DNA from: Prototheca cutis
Lineage: Eukaryota; Chlorophyta; Trebouxiophyceae; Chlorellales; Chlorellaceae
DNA length: 64,000 nucleotides
Direction: 5' to 3'
NCBI GenBank assembly: GCA_002897115.2
Contig: BCIH01000001.1
Span: forward strand, 487,010 to 551,009
Shown here: positions 11,529 through 24,224 of the stretch, in pieces
Layout of the letters: the number at the start of each line of letters is the position of its first letter
How positions within the stretch are numbered: position 1 is the first letter of the stretch
Notes under the pieces: generated by a model
Database searches by the model: none
Told to the model about the DNA's origin: nothing
What the model saw: the letters and a program-made list of their open reading frames with translations, nothing else
Program-made: the position numbers and the translations under genes

Positions 11529-13109
11529 ATGGCGTTTCCCCCAAAGAACAAGACGCTCGCTCTGTCGGGCGTCAGCCTGGAGAAGCCGGGCTCGACCATC
11601 ACCGTCGTCGAGAAGGACATTCCCGAGCCTGGCGAGGGCCAGGTGCTCGTCAACATCAAGATCAGACCGGTGAGCACGCTTGTGTGTGAGTGGACATGTC
11701 GATGCGATCGTGATCGAGGGAGTACTGCACTTCCGGAGTCCACGGAGGATGCGGAAGGCGGGGTTACTTGATGGCGGGATTGGACCTAAGGTCGCTGGTG
11801 CATTCCTGAACAAGACATGTTGGTAAGGGGTCTTTTTATTTTCTTTCTCATTTTCAACAAAGAGTCGAATTAATCTGCGCGTGGGTGTCACCCCGCTACA
11901 GGTGAACCCGGCAGACATCTTCTCCCTGCGGGGAATCTACCCCGGGTTTGCACCGTCGTCCTTCCCGGCGGTCGCCGGTCTGGACGGCGTGGCTGTGGTC
12001 GTGAAGAATGGCCCCGGTGCCAGCAAGTTTGCTCCAGGGTGGGCGGGGGTGGGGATGGAGCAGGGGACGTTGGGCTCTCCGCACGGACGGCCGTTTCCAG
12101 GCCACGCAGTATCATGCAACATGGAATGCCCTATTTTCCTGATGCTAAACCAATTTGCCACTCAAAAAAATTCACAGGACTCGGGTGGTGGCGACAGCCT
12201 GGAATACCAAGGAGGGCGAGGGCACGTGGCAGCAGTATGTGGCGATTGCCGAGTCTGCGCTGCACGCTGTGCCCGCTGAGCTCGACGACGAGGCGGCGTG
12301 CCAGTTTTTCGTCAACCCCGTGACGGTCTACGGTTTCATCGCGACGCTGGAGACGCACGGCCTGATCAAGAACCGGTGGATCGTGTCCCAGGCGGCGGGG
12401 TCGGCCGTCGGCCGCATGCTCATCACCTACGCCAAGAGCAAGGGCCTCAAGACCATCAACCTCGTCCGTCGCGCGGAGCTGGAGCAGGAGCTCCTGGACC
12501 TGGGCGCCGACGCCGTGGTTGTTACCACGCGGGATGACATCGCCGCTCGCATCCGCGAGATCACGGACGGCGAGGGCGCCGACGCGGCCTTCGAGTGCGT
12601 GGGCGGCGACATCACGGGCCTGGTGCAGGGCGTGCGCGACGGCGGCACGGTGTTCATGTACGGCGCCATGGCAGACCCCAGCTTCAAGGCCAATCTCACC
12701 GACATGCTTTTCAGGTGGGTGTCTCTTTTTTTCTGAAGAGGGGGGGATTCGGACGGATAATTTGGATGGATTTGGGGGACGGAGCGCTGGTCGACTCGTC
12801 TGGTGAAAATCTGACCTGGTTTTCACCCCCGACCCGTTATTCCCATTTAAAAAACAAACCGCAACTCCATTTCAACACTTTGAGTGCAGGAACGTGACGA
12901 TCCGCGGCTTCTGGCTGGGCCCCTGGTTCTTCGGTGAGAACCCCGCCGAGAAGCGCCCGCAGGTGGTCAAGGAGATTTTCGAGGGCATGATCAACGGCAC
13001 GCTGGCTGTGCCACCAGGTGGCACACACTACAGCCTGGACCAGTTCCAGGAAGCCATCGATGAGGAGAGCAAGCCGGGCCGTGGCGGCAAGGTCTTCCTG
13101 GAGGGCTGA
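11529..13109 (+). CDS. MDR-superfamily NADPH-dependent reductase (MECR/quinone reductase type)
   Basis: Medium-chain dehydrogenase/reductase of the zinc-free branch (2-enoyl thioester or quinone reductases). Four exons, 11529-11669, 11902-12038, 12178-12714 and 12890-13109, all join by GT-AG introns in the right phase. The N-terminal GroES-like half contains DIPEPGEGQVLVNIKIRPVN and FPAVAGLDGVAVVVK. The Rossmann half begins with FFVNPVTVYGFI and the dinucleotide loop QAAGSAVGRMLITYAKSKGL, then GADAAFECVGG. The nearby segments resemble mitochondrial enoyl reductase MECR (NPxTxY, GLxTINxVRR), but MECR itself versus a general quinone reductase cannot be decided by eye. No catalytic zinc ligands are apparent. 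There is no clear targeting peptide. Confidence 0.88.
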
Positions 13110-13549
13110 AGGCGCGAGCGCTCGGCGGATGCACCGCCTTTTTCTTCTTCGTTGCGAGAAGCAAACCCTGCATTAGGAGGGAGCCTATCCGCAAGGATCG
13201 ACTTTGAGGTGTCTCGATACCATGCCAGTGAGATGCCCCACAGCACCCGTCGTTGCCCAGCTTGCCTGCCCTCGGAGAATGAATGACTGCCATGGTGGCT
13301 TGAAGCAGCCATGGCGCACGTATTTGTCCACGACCATCCCATTTCGTGAGTGCATGGTGTGAGTTGTGGTGGCTATTTATTGCCAAGGAGGCTCTTGTGT
13401 AACAGCTGCTACTTGAGGCATCGGTGTTGGGAGCAGCTCCAGCGACAGGTGCATGGGGACCCGGCACGCAACACAGGCGACTGCCATTGGTACCTCTGGA
13501 TAAACGCATGCTGCTGGCCATGTCCAGTGAGTGGACCCAAGTCTTCATC
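13110..13549. other. Intergenic between convergent genes
   Basis: The 3' flanks of the reductase (+) and RMI1 (-) meet here. Minus-strand open frames exist but have no protein-like features. Confidence 0.5.
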
Positions 13550-16500
13550 TCAGCAAGCTGCATTCCGTTCTCGGAGTGCGGCAAGGTCCTCAGGGGACAG
13601 GCTGCCAGGAAGATCCAGCACCATGAGCGGCCCGGTCGGGCTCGCCAGGGACACTGCACCATGGTCATTGTTACGGCAGTGGTAACAACGGACATGAATT
13701 TCGAGGATGAGTCATGTTTTCTGGGGGAAAAACACCCTGTTTCTGCCACATGGGCCCAGTATTTGCTAGCTGGCTGTCCAGGCAATCCCCCATGCATGCA
13801 CACATGTACACATGCGCGGACAGACAGTGCATACCTTCCATGAGTCCGGAGTACTGGGCAAGCAGCGTCGTCAGGCCCTGCGCCAGGTCCACTGACGCCT
13901 GACGCGTGGCAGGATCTGCCAAGGATCGCCGAAAGTCCTCAGGAGAGCACCCTGACATGTGGTGTTGCTTGTGGCGATGTCACGATGCCGGTACACTGGC
14001 ATTCCTAGCCCAGCACAAGCGGGTCGTAGTGGCAGTACCACATTTGAGAAGACAGCTGCCGCTGGGCATGCCTGGGAAACTCGTGGGAATCGTCAGGACC
14101 CCCCCCCCCATCCCACTCACCGAAGAAGTCCTGCAGGAACTGGTGACTCAGCGTAGCAACGGCAGCCCGGGTCCCGTCCTCGATCACGACCTCCATGCCA
14201 AACTGCAAGCAGGCAGGTCAAAAGTGGTGTGCCAATTCTTCCATGGAGGGAGTGGCAGGGCCGATCGGATGGAGCACCACAGCAATTTTACAACGCCACC
14301 CCCCCGTCTTTCCCATGACACCGACACCGCACCTGGGCCGCTCCCGTGCTTGGGTCCGTGAACTGGAGCCTGCTAACTGTGCGTTGGATCAGGCCCCAGA
14401 CAGTCTGCGTCAGGGGACATGCCTCTGCCCGCGCTGCACGGATGGGGGGCAGCGAGTACCGTGTGGGTTGTTGAGGAACCACCTGTCCAGGCATGCCGTG
14501 ACTGTCTGTTTCAGCATGGGGCTGCCTGAACCAACAGCAATCCAGCTGCTCTGCACACAGGTTGATTAACGCCGCCTTGCCCACCCGCATTCCCTCTTTC
14601 CATCGCACCGTTCTGCGCCCGCTCCCAGAGCTGGGCGAGATACTGGAACGGCTTGGCTTTCCGGGACCCGGGGCTGCGGGCCCCGGTGGAACCCCCAGCA
14701 TCGCCCAGCAGCAGGTCCGGGCCCAGCACCGAAAAGTCTGGGGCCAGGCCGTCGGCATCCAGACCATCGGCATCATCACCCCAGTCCTCGGAGCCGAGCG
14801 TGGAGGGCACCGGCTGTGGGCCAGGAGGCGCCGGACGACTGCCGGCAGGTGACCATGTCGGCTCCACGGATCGGGTGTTGTCGACAGTCGCCTCCCCTGT
14901 CTGCATGCTGGCAGTCCCAGGAGAATTGCGGGCATCCTCTTCCAGTCCTGGGACAGCGGCTGCCTTGTCATCATCACGCTCAACAGCAGCAACCATCTCC
15001 ACCGCCTGGCCCGACCCTGCTCCGACGGCCATGAGTTGGGACAGGGTGGGCATCTCGGCATCGAGCAGACCATCTTCCAGAGGCTGCAGCGCAGGCAGCA
15101 GCTGCGGCGTTGTGGTCGTCCGCCGTGGCCGCGGCGGTGATACCATGCCGCTGCCACCGCCAACGAGTGCTACTTCGATGCCTGCGGAGACAGCAAGCAC
15201 AGCTGCTGACACCGCTGAAGCAGGCTCATGGCCCCCAACACCACCTTCAGACATGGAGCCCGGAGTGCCAGCTGGTGGCGGTGTTCTGATGACCGAGTGC
15301 ATTGCCTCATGCTCCTGGCTCCGCGCTGTGGCAGGCTGTGAAGATGCTGTCGTTTCAATGGCTTGCAGGGCTGGCCGGGGAGTGTCTTGTGGCTGGACCA
15401 GGCTCGGCGGTGCGTGCTCGGCACGCAAGGAACCAACGCCACCTGTTGGGGCTTGTGTGATGTCTGGCAGCCGCAGCCCTGGGTCAAAGCCACCACCAGA
15501 GTCCTCGTCGTCTGCGCACGGGCACAGGAAGTTTGTTTTGGGATGCATGAGCAAGCAAAGGCAGATCCAGCAAGGCTCCCTCTCACCACACAATAGGTGG
15601 TGGTGCTTCTTCTCGTACAGTATGTATGGCCGGAGACTGCACTGTCCACGGGACAACTCTAAGCCATATCCAGACCACGCGCACACACACCCCAGAAGTG
15701 CAACGAATTCCATTCTGCACATGGCAACACACGCATCCTTTCTGAAGCCCTCTCACCTGCGTCGTCATCGCTCAACAGAATTGGGTCGTCCACCGTCCCC
15801 CGTCCGCTGTGCACGTGCCCACTGCTCGCAGGCTGAGGCTCCAATCCGCCACTGGAAACCCACGGCTGCTGGGGTTCAGCAGCTATGCCGGAAGCTAGCA
15901 CTGGCGTTTCAGCCGCCGGCGTGCTGGGAACCCCCGACTGGGCCACCGCTGCTAGGAGCGGCGGGACCTGCGCCGGCCGAGCGGCCATCACATTGTTGTG
16001 GGTGGCGGAGACTCCCGCTGTCACACTGTCGTTTCTTGGATGAACTACATCACGAGCCAGGCATGGCAGCTCAGGTTGCTGACGTTGCGTGGCACCACTG
16101 GGCACAGCAGCGCCCTGCACCGCCTCGCGTGCAGCAGCGGTGGCCTCGACCTGCAAAGCCTCCAGTGAGGGCTTTTGCCTAGGCCGCCCAACTGCATAGG
16201 AATATTTGTTTGGTGGTGGGAATGGATGCGATGGCACCAAATGGACACGGGAATGGGTATTGGCAAGCAAGCGTGACAGAACAGAATCCATGCATCAGCT
16301 CGCATCGAATGCACTGCAGCCAATCCTTCGCCATGCACCAGGCAGGCAGGACCCTCGACCGACGACCACACGGACCTATGGGTCTGTTCCAGACTTCAGC
16401 GGCAGCACAGCGGGCCGACTCCAGGGCAGCAACCCTCCCTCCCAGGACCTCTGTGTTGTCTGGCCGGAGCAGGAGGGTGCCCCTCCGGATCGGGACGTCG

Positions 16501-17246
16501 GTGACGAGCAGTTTGACCCCAGCGGGGGACAGAGCCGGGAGCTGCGTCAGCGGGACCTGCTCCAAGGCGACTATCTGGCGTGCGCCTGCGGTGGACGATG
16601 TGGAGGGGCCATGTGAAGCCAGGGTTTTTGTTCGGATGGCATCACAGCCGTTCGTTGAGCGATGGGAATGACCGGGGGCCCTGCAGTCCCCACATCCTGG
16701 CCCACTCCTGTCTCAAATTGCCATTCCAGCCCCGTGCAGGAGACCAGACATAAGGCAGGTTGTCACCATTGAACCAGTGCGTGCACTTCCATCCCGACAG
16801 GAGAGATGGTCCAGAAGGTTACCCATCCCACATATGCACTGACCGTCAGAGAGGAGAAATTTGCGGGTGCCTGGCTTGGTATCCGGCTTGAACCGCATTC
16901 GGGCGGGTGCACTGATGTCGATGCACTCGTCCATCTGGAGCATGAATGTGCCCGTGAGGGTCTGGTTGTGCATGCCCTGCAGTTCGCATGGGGAGGAGGG
17001 TGCCCAGGCTGAAAACATGAAGGGGTACTCCAGTGGCGGGGCATGGCAGACCACCAACACCAATGACTGCTGTCAATCTCAACGTACATCGATGCCAGAT
17101 GGCAGAGAGGGTTCGCAGCAGTGTCCGAGATGGCCGGCGAGAATGTGCGCCAGCACGGTGCGCAGGTCGCCCGCATGGCCCCGAGCCACAAGGGTCTCGA
17201 CCCAGCCAGCCTGGGGACGGCAGGGCAGGCCCTCGACGTGAGCCAT
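13550..17246 (-). CDS. RMI1: RMI1, OB-fold subunit of the RecQ/Topoisomerase III dissolvasome
   Basis: Partner of Top3 and BLM/RecQ4A in dissolving recombination intermediates in the nucleus. The N-terminal helical domain is at 17244-17100 (AGWVETLVARGHAGDLRTVL, then LPSGI). OB-fold strands follow at about 17000-16850 (LTGTFMLQMDECIDISAPAR, RKFLLSDG). The diagnostic block is at 16565-16400 (PLTQLPALSPAGVKLLVTDV, RRGTLLLRPDNTEVLGGRV). The middle is long and low-complexity. A second OB-like C-terminal part has KAKPFQYLAQLWERA (near 14640), MEVVIEDGTRAAVATLSHQF (near 14190) and SPEDFRRSLADP (near 13925). The last exon is 13550-13653, spliced so that GLMEVSLASPTGPL leads to the stop. The start at 17246 is the first Met of the block; 17261 is an alternative. 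Middle exon borders are approximate. An acidic SUMO-interaction-like motif DPILLSDDD lies near 15780. Confidence 0.87.
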
Positions 17247-17545
17247 TGCTACATGCCACACCCCCTACAGGATATCGATACAGTGAATAAAAATTTCCAA
17301 GTGATGCATGGATGCATTCGTGGGCAGCTGGACTGCTCTGTTCTCCCCGGGTTAAATTTGGAGATGCCCATGCTGCGGATGCTGCCACCAGCAGGCGGAA
17401 TGCAAGGTCCATGCCCCTGCCGGTCTTGCCGACGCCGTGCCGACATTGCGGTGCGCTCGCAAGCCCCCTTGAAGCCCATGCGCGGCGCCAGTGCTCGCCC
17501 TCTTTTTATAGAGTTGATTTCTGCTAAGGTGGATTGCCAGGCGCA
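17247..17545. promoter_or_regulatory. Divergent promoter region, RMI1 / eIF5B
   Basis: About 300 bases separate the start codons of two divergent genes, so both promoters must lie here or in their leaders. No specific element was identified. Confidence 0.5.
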
Positions 17546-20500
17546 ATGCCGCCCAAGAAGAAGAATAGAAATTTGGATGACTGGGAGAAGGATTTTGAGG
17601 CGCTGGACGAGCTCGGCAATCTGAAGGAGCCCGAGGAGGCGCCCGTCAAGCAGGGTATGTGTTATGGCCCAGTGTCTTGGGATCCTAGGAGCACAATTTA
17701 CGACTGCGTGGAGCTGCATGCGCGTGCGGAGCGGGCGGTTGCCCTGCGCCGACGTGTGACGCCTCTGGGCCTGATCTGTGACTGCACCCCTGACCACACC
17801 TGCAGCTGCCAAGTCGAAGAAGAAGGACAAAAAGAAGGGAAAGAAGGCAGCTGCATTCAACTCGGATGACGAGGATGTGCCAGCAGGTGTGCGTTGGGGG
17901 GCTGCGCGGGGTGACCTGCGCTTGTGTGTTACGAGCGAAGGCGGTGTGATTGGACACCGGCAACGTGAGACGCTCCCTTCTGGCCCTTCTACACAGTGCT
18001 GGCCGAGCCTGAGGCCGAGCCTCAGAGCGAGGAGGAGGAGGAGGACGCCATGCCCATGACCAAGCCGAGCAAGAGCAAGGGCAAGAAGAAGGCTGCTGCT
18101 GTTGCAGCGGCTTCCTTTGCATTGTTGGCAGAGGACGACGAAGAGGAGGCCGGGGCTGCCAGTGATGAAGAGGACGAGGATGCCGAGGAAGCAGCTCCTG
18201 TTGCCGCCATAGTCCCTGTGGTAGCCAAGATCATCTCGATCAAGCCGCACCCCAAGGCCGACCGCCTCCGCATCGTCAAGCTGGCAGCGGGACCGGTGTT
18301 GGGCGACGTGCAGGTCGTGAGCAATGCCCCGGGACTTGATAAGCACCAGCTCGTAGCCCTTGCTGTGCGTTGTTATCCATGGATTAGTTTATTGTTGTGG
18401 CCTGTTTTCTTGCGTGGGGCATGTATGTGTTGTTATGGGGCAGAGGGAGGGGGGGGACAGCATGGCGCAGCATGCGCACACGGATCGGGTGCTCAGTGCA
18501 ACCACCCCTTGTCTGTACGTTGCCACAATAGAAACACTCATTGTCCCCCCCCCCCCCCCCTCTTCAATGCGATGCAGTCAGTGGGGTGCAAGATGCCCGG
18601 GTCTGGGGTGGACATTGCAGCAGCCAAGGTTCGTGGTGTGGAGAGTAACGGCATGATTTGCTCGGCCTTTGACCTTGGCTGGGTGGCGGAGGCTGACGGT
18701 GAGGCCGCAACCATTCCCAAGGGCATGCTCCCCGGGGACCCCGTGCCCGAAGAAGCCCCAGAGGCTGAGCCGCAGGCTGCGGCCCCTGCTGCCGATGAGG
18801 ACGACGAGGAGGGGCAGCTTGCGGCCAAGCCCAAGTCAAAAAAGAAGGGGAAAAAGGGCAAGGCGCCGACGGATGCGCTGTTTGCGGCGCTGGTGGGTCT
18901 TGATGATGAGGGGGAAGGAGAAGCAGCGGCCGAAGAGGCGAATGGAAAGGAGCGCGCTGCCGAGGAGGAGAAGGATGTCACGAGCGCCTTTGGAGGTGCG
19001 TGGCAGTGTGCGCCTGGTGGAATGGTGGGGATTGGTGAGTTGAATGTGGTGCTGGGAAATGCGGTTCGCCGGTGGAAGCGTCATTTGATGGGGAGCATCG
19101 TCCGTCAGGGATCCAAGTCCAACGGCCCAATGCTTCATCCCCAATGTACCCGCCCGACATCCCTCCGACTGCAACAGCGCTGGCACTTGACGAGGGTGAT
19201 GACCTGCAGCTGGGCAGCAAGAAAAAATCAAAAAAGAAGACGCGGGCACCACTGGATCTCGACGCACTCCTGGCCGGCGAACCGTCCGCCGGGGACGAAG
19301 CTGCGTCCGAGGCCCCCGCCGCTGCCGCTCCCGCCAGCGCGGGCCCTGATAAGAAGAAGAAGAAGAAGAAAGGCAAGGCCGCGGCCGTGGAGGAAGACGA
19401 CGAAGATCTGGATGCGCTACTTGCGGAGCTCGATGCCCCCGCCACCAAGCCCCCGCCGCCGGCAGCTGCTCCTCTTGAAGCGCCCTCGGCCGCCTCCGAG
19501 AAGCGGAAGAAAAAGAAGGGTAAGGCCGCGGCTGGTGGTGATGCCGGCGGTGATGACGACCTGGACGCCATTCTGGCCGAGCTGGGTGGCGGCGAGGGTG
19601 CCAAGGCAGAAGAAACCGCAGCCCCCGCCGCGCCGGCGGCGGCCGAGGCCAACGGTGCTTCGGGCGCTGGCGACGACGAGGAGGCTGGCGAGCAGGTGCT
19701 GAGCGCGGCCGCACTCAAGCGCAAGAAGAAGAGGGAAAAGAAGAAGACTGGCGGCGGCGAGGAGGAGGAGACTGCGGCGGAGGAGGCCGCGGCGCTCAAG
19801 GCCGACAAGAAAGGAAAGAAGGGCGCGCCCAAGGTCTCTGCGGTGGTGCGGCGCATGCAGGAGGCGGTGGAAGCACACCGCCGCGCACAGGAAGAAGCGG
19901 AGCGTGCTGCGGAAGAGGAGCGGCTGCGTGAGGAGGAAGAAGCCCGCAAGGCGGAGGAGGAGCGGCTGGCAAAGGAAGAAGCCGCGGAGCGCAAGAAGGC
20001 CGAGAAGGCGGCTCGTCGTGAGCAGCTGCGTCGCGAGGGCAAGCTTCTTACGGGCAAGGCAAAGGCCGAAGCGGAGCGTCTGCAGCGCATGCGCGAGCAG
20101 TTCCTCAAGCAGGCTGGTCTGGACCCGGGGGCGGAGCTGCCGAAGAAGAAGCCCGTGTACGGCAACCGCAAGAGGCAGCAGCCCAAGAGGGATGCCGCCG
20201 CGACACCAGAGCCCGAGGAGTCTGCCGCCGAGAGCCAGGCCGCGGAAACTGCTGAGCCGTCTGAAACCTCGCCGGAACCCATGGAAACGGAGCAGGAAGT
20301 TGCTGCATCGGCGAAGGAGGTGGCCGTCGCTCCTGCGGAGGAGCCCGTCGTCGAGGAGGAAGTTGCTGCCGCACCCGACAGTTGGGAGGCGGCGGTGGAT
20401 GACTGGGAGGCCATGGACGAGGACTCCGTGGTCCTGCCTGGCGCGGAAGCGAAGACTGCCGCAGGGGAGGAGGAACAAGGAAAGGAGGAGAGGACTGGAG

Positions 20501-23275
20501 CCAAGGCCGCCGCTCGGCCTGCCTCTGCTGCTGCGATGGTCTCCAGTGACCAGGCGGCCTCGGTTGCTGCGGGGGAGTCGGAAGCTGAGGAAGAATCTGA
20601 GGAGGAAGAAGAGGAGGAAGGCTCTTCCTCTGACGAAGAAGAGTCATCGGCCGAGGACGAGTCATCTTCCGAGGAGGAGTCATCTTCCGAGTACAGTTCC
20701 TCCGAGGACGAGAGCACCGACAGCGAGGCGGAGATGGAGACGCGGGTGGAAGCCCAGCGTGCCAAGCGTGCGGCTCGCCGGCGCGCGGCCATGGCACAGC
20801 GCAGCCCCGACGACCTCCGCAGCCCCATCTGCTGCATCCTGGGGCATGTGGATACGGGCAAGACCAAGATCCTGGACAACATTCGGCGGACCAACGTCCA
20901 GGACTCTGAGGCGGGAGGCATCACGCAGCAGATTGGTGCGACCTACATCCCGGGCGATGCCGTGCTGGCCCGCACGGAGGAGCTGCGCAAGGGCAAGAAG
21001 TTTGACCTGCGGCTGCCCGGCCTGCTGGTCATCGACACGCCGGGCCACGAGTCGTTCAGCAACCTTCGCTCGCGGGGGTCAGGCCTGTGCGACATTGCCG
21101 TGCTGGTCGTCGACCTCATGCACGGGCTGGAGCAGCAGACCATCGAGTCCATCAACCTCCTGCGAATGCGCAAGACGCCGTTTGTCATCGCGATGAACAA
21201 GGTGGATCGGCTGTATGGCTGGAAGTCGGTGGCCAACTCGCCGATCATGGATGCGCTGGAGCGCCAGGAGGGCTTTGTCCGCGCCGAATTCGAGCGCCGG
21301 ATAGAGCAGATCCAGCTGCAACTGAACGAGCAGGGCCTGAACGTGGCGCTGTACTGGAAGAACCGGGACCCCAAGTCGTACATCAGCATCGTGCCCACCA
21401 GCGCCCACACCGGCGAGGGCATCCCCGACCTGCTCCAGATCCTGGTCAAGCTCACTCAGAGCGCCATGACCGAGAAACTGATGTTTGTGGATGATCTCCA
21501 GTGCACGGTGCTGGAGGTGAAGAGCATTGAGGGTCTGGGCACGACTGTGGACGTCGTCCTGATCAACGGCAAACTCAAGGAAGGAGACACCATCGTCGTC
21601 TGTGGACTGGGCGGGCCCATCGTCACCCAGATCCGCGCGTTACTCACGCCCCAGCCCCTCAGGGTATGATGCGTGGCGGGGTGCTGGTGTCAGGCATTCT
21701 CATTACCTAGCACACAAACGAACGAGCACTCTCTGACGCACATGTAGGAGATGCGTGTCAAGGGCAGTTACATCCATCACAAGGAGCTCAAGGCGGCGAT
21801 GGGTGTGAAGATTGCGGCACACAACCTCGAGTCTGCGGTGGCCGGCACCCAGGTGGAGGGGGGCCCTNATGGTTGGGGGCACATTGACGCTTTGCTGGTT
21901 TCATCATCACATGCACCACCACCCAACCAAGAGTTCCTTTCTTCCTTTCCTCACCTGGACAGCTGTTTGTGGTTCGGCCCGACGATGATCTCGGGGCTTT
22001 GGAGTCGGAAGTCATGGAGGACATGCAGGACATCTTTGCGTCGGTGGACAAGACGGGGGAGGGTGTGTGTGTCCAGGCTTCGACCCTGGGATCCCTGGAG
22101 GCGCTTCTGGAGTTTTTGAAGACGCCCGAGGTGGCCATCCCGGTGTCGGCCATCAACATCGGTCCCGTACACAAGCGCGACGTCATGCGCGCCAACGTCA
22201 TGATCGAGCGCGGCGTGAAGAAGTACGGCGTCATCCTGGCCTTTGACGTCCCAGGTGAGCAATTGTTTGGTGGTTGGTGGTTTTTGAAGGGAGGGGGGGG
22301 ATTTTTTTTGGCGAACCTGGGGTTTGGGGTTTTTCTCCCCGTCGGACGTGGCACAACACAGCACCACCTTGTCAACGACAGGGGACGTCCCATCATCACC
22401 CCCTAAACACACACGCACTCAAATATCCACCGCCAGCAAACAAAGGCCTTTTTGAATAATCAACCAATGAAACAGTGACCAAGGAGGCCAAGGAGATGGC
22501 AGAGGAGCTTGGCGTCAACATCTTCACGGCCGACATCATCTACCACCTGTTTGACCAGTTCACGGCATACCTGAAACGCGTCAAGGAGGAGGAGCAGGAA
22601 GCTGCGCGGCTGGACGCCGTGTTCCCCTGCGTCCTCCGCATCCTGCCCACCTGCGTGTTTAACAAAAAGGACCCCATCGTCGTGGGCGTGGAAGTCGTCG
22701 AGGGCATCGCCCGCATCGGCACCCCGCTCTGCGTCCCCTCCCAGGTGTGTTCCTGGTGATGAGGTGTGGGCCCCAGTGTGTGCGTGTGTGTACAGCACAG
22801 TGAGGCCAACACACACTGCACCAATCACCTCTCTCAATGATACGACCAATTGCAGGGCGGGATTGACCTTGGACGGATCGCCTCGTTAGAAAAGGACCAC
22901 AAGTCGGTGGACACGGCACGTCGCGGCGATGCAGTGGCCATGAAAATCGAGGTATTTAACTAGGGTTTTTTGAACCTTTTTTGGGAGATGGGAAGGTGTT
23001 CTTGACAAAGGTGGTGCAGTGGATCCGCTGGGGATCAACCGGCTTCTCAACTGCATCTCAACCGCCACCTCTGCCCTTGCGCTGTCCCCCTGCAGGCCAT
23101 CAACCCGGAGCAGGCGGCGCGGCTGTACGGCCGGCACTTTGATCACCGGGACGACCTGGTCTCTCGCATCTCACGCAAGTCGATCGACATTCTCAAGACC
23201 ATGTTCCGGGACGACCTGTCCAAGGACGACTGGCGGCTGGTGGTCCGGCTGAAAAAGGTGTTCAACATCGACTGA
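17546..23275 (+). CDS. EIF5B: Translation initiation factor eIF5B with inserted tRNA-binding OB domain
   Basis: GTPase that joins ribosomal subunits at initiation. Ten exons give about 1467 codons with matching phases: 17546-17654, 17806-17886, 17997-18364, 18578-18995, 19178-21663, 21748-21852, 21963-22254, 22476-22744, 22856-22951 and 23096-23275. The N-terminus ([20 protein letters not shown], then [14 protein letters not shown]) is typical of eIF5B, as are the repeated Lys-rich and [13 protein letters not shown] blocks. Residues about 135-235 instead form a complete PheT/YtpR-like tRNA-binding OB fold: [28 protein letters not shown], then [20 protein letters not shown]. The G domain starts near residue 872, with P-loop GHVDTGKT (about 880), DTPGHE (about 944) and NKVD (about 998). 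Domains II-IV follow with [19 protein letters not shown] and end in RLKKVFNID. The GTPase core looks intact. Confidence 0.96.
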
Positions 23276-23850
23276 GCGGCTACGGGTGCGTGCGCAGCGT
23301 GTAACGATGAGGCGTGAAAGCGTGGGCAAACCGTAGGGAAGAATGCTAGGGCCGGTCGGTGGTAGGGCCCACAGGGTCGGGCACTGGATGGGATGGGATC
23401 CGACATCCCCGAGGTCCGGTCACCAGACGCGGGGGACTGCTCACGTAAACGTCGCGTTAGAACGCGCTGGGCCTCAGACAAAGGCGCCTCCAATCGCCAG
23501 ACGCGTGGGTTTAGTGCATAGTCAACACCAAAACGTTTCGATAGCGGTGGAGACGTCGCGACTGCAGGTATCCGCGCCATTTCAGTTCGAGTCGGCTGCA
23601 CTTTTGACGGTGAGGCGTCCCTGCCTTTCAGCCCCGCGTGATCTCGCGCCGCTAGGGATCTTTCGATGCAATTGTGCACAATACACACGGATAATTCTAA
23701 GCGCAGAGCTCCGCCTCTGTGCAGACCGAGCAAAGGCTGGATCAAGCGTAGCAAGGTCCGGGGTGTCGGGACTGGCAGCATCCCCGACGACCCCTGCCGG
23801 CATCCGCAACGGCCCCTCAGGCGGCGAGCCCTGGGCGTTTGGGCTGAAGA
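23276..23850. other. Intergenic, no gene seen
   Basis: 575 bases between eIF5B and the CRAL-TRIO gene. TGTAA occurs at 23300 just after the eIF5B stop. A plus-strand open frame is present but shows no protein features. Confidence 0.5.
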
Positions 23851-24189
23851 ATGAACGTTTTCAAAGCGTCCGTGGATGGGGTGCAGGACGATCCCAGCCT
23901 GCAAGTCGTGCAACGCGAGAACAGCAAGCTCAAAGTGACGGACGAGGAGGTGTCGGCCATCGCCGCGCAGCTCAGCCCCGAGGAGGCGTCCCGGTGCGAT
24001 GTCGCGATGATCCGGCGATACATCCGTGCCTGCGCTGGGGATAGCAAACAGGTGAGGGGCCTAGAGCATGAGAATGGACCCTTCAACAGTTGGACCTCTA
24101 TTGTTTGGAAGTGGGGGTGAAGTGGAGGGGGTTAGCGTTGGGTGGTGTTGACCCAGGGCCCTCAACTCCCAATACCCCCCACACCCGCC

Positions 24190-24224
<35 letters not shown>

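Noticed and set aside
17249..18346. Minus-strand frame of 365 codons overlapping the eIF5B start
   Set aside because: It overlaps well-supported eIF5B exons and has no recognisable features.
17546..18995. A separate tRNA-binding protein gene upstream of eIF5B
   Set aside because: No stop codon or promoter-sized gap lies between, intron phases join directly, and the first exons already carry the eIF5B-type N-terminus.
18978..20924. Very long minus-strand open frame (648 codons, Ser/Ala-rich) opposite eIF5B
   Set aside because: It is the antisense shadow of the Lys/Glu/Ala-rich eIF5B exon; the Ser/Ala/Pro composition follows from GAG/AAG/GCC codons read backwards, and no domain is visible.
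23343..24044. Plus-strand frame of 233 codons before the CRAL-TRIO gene
   Set aside because: It overlaps the first CRAL-TRIO exon in another frame and has random-looking composition.
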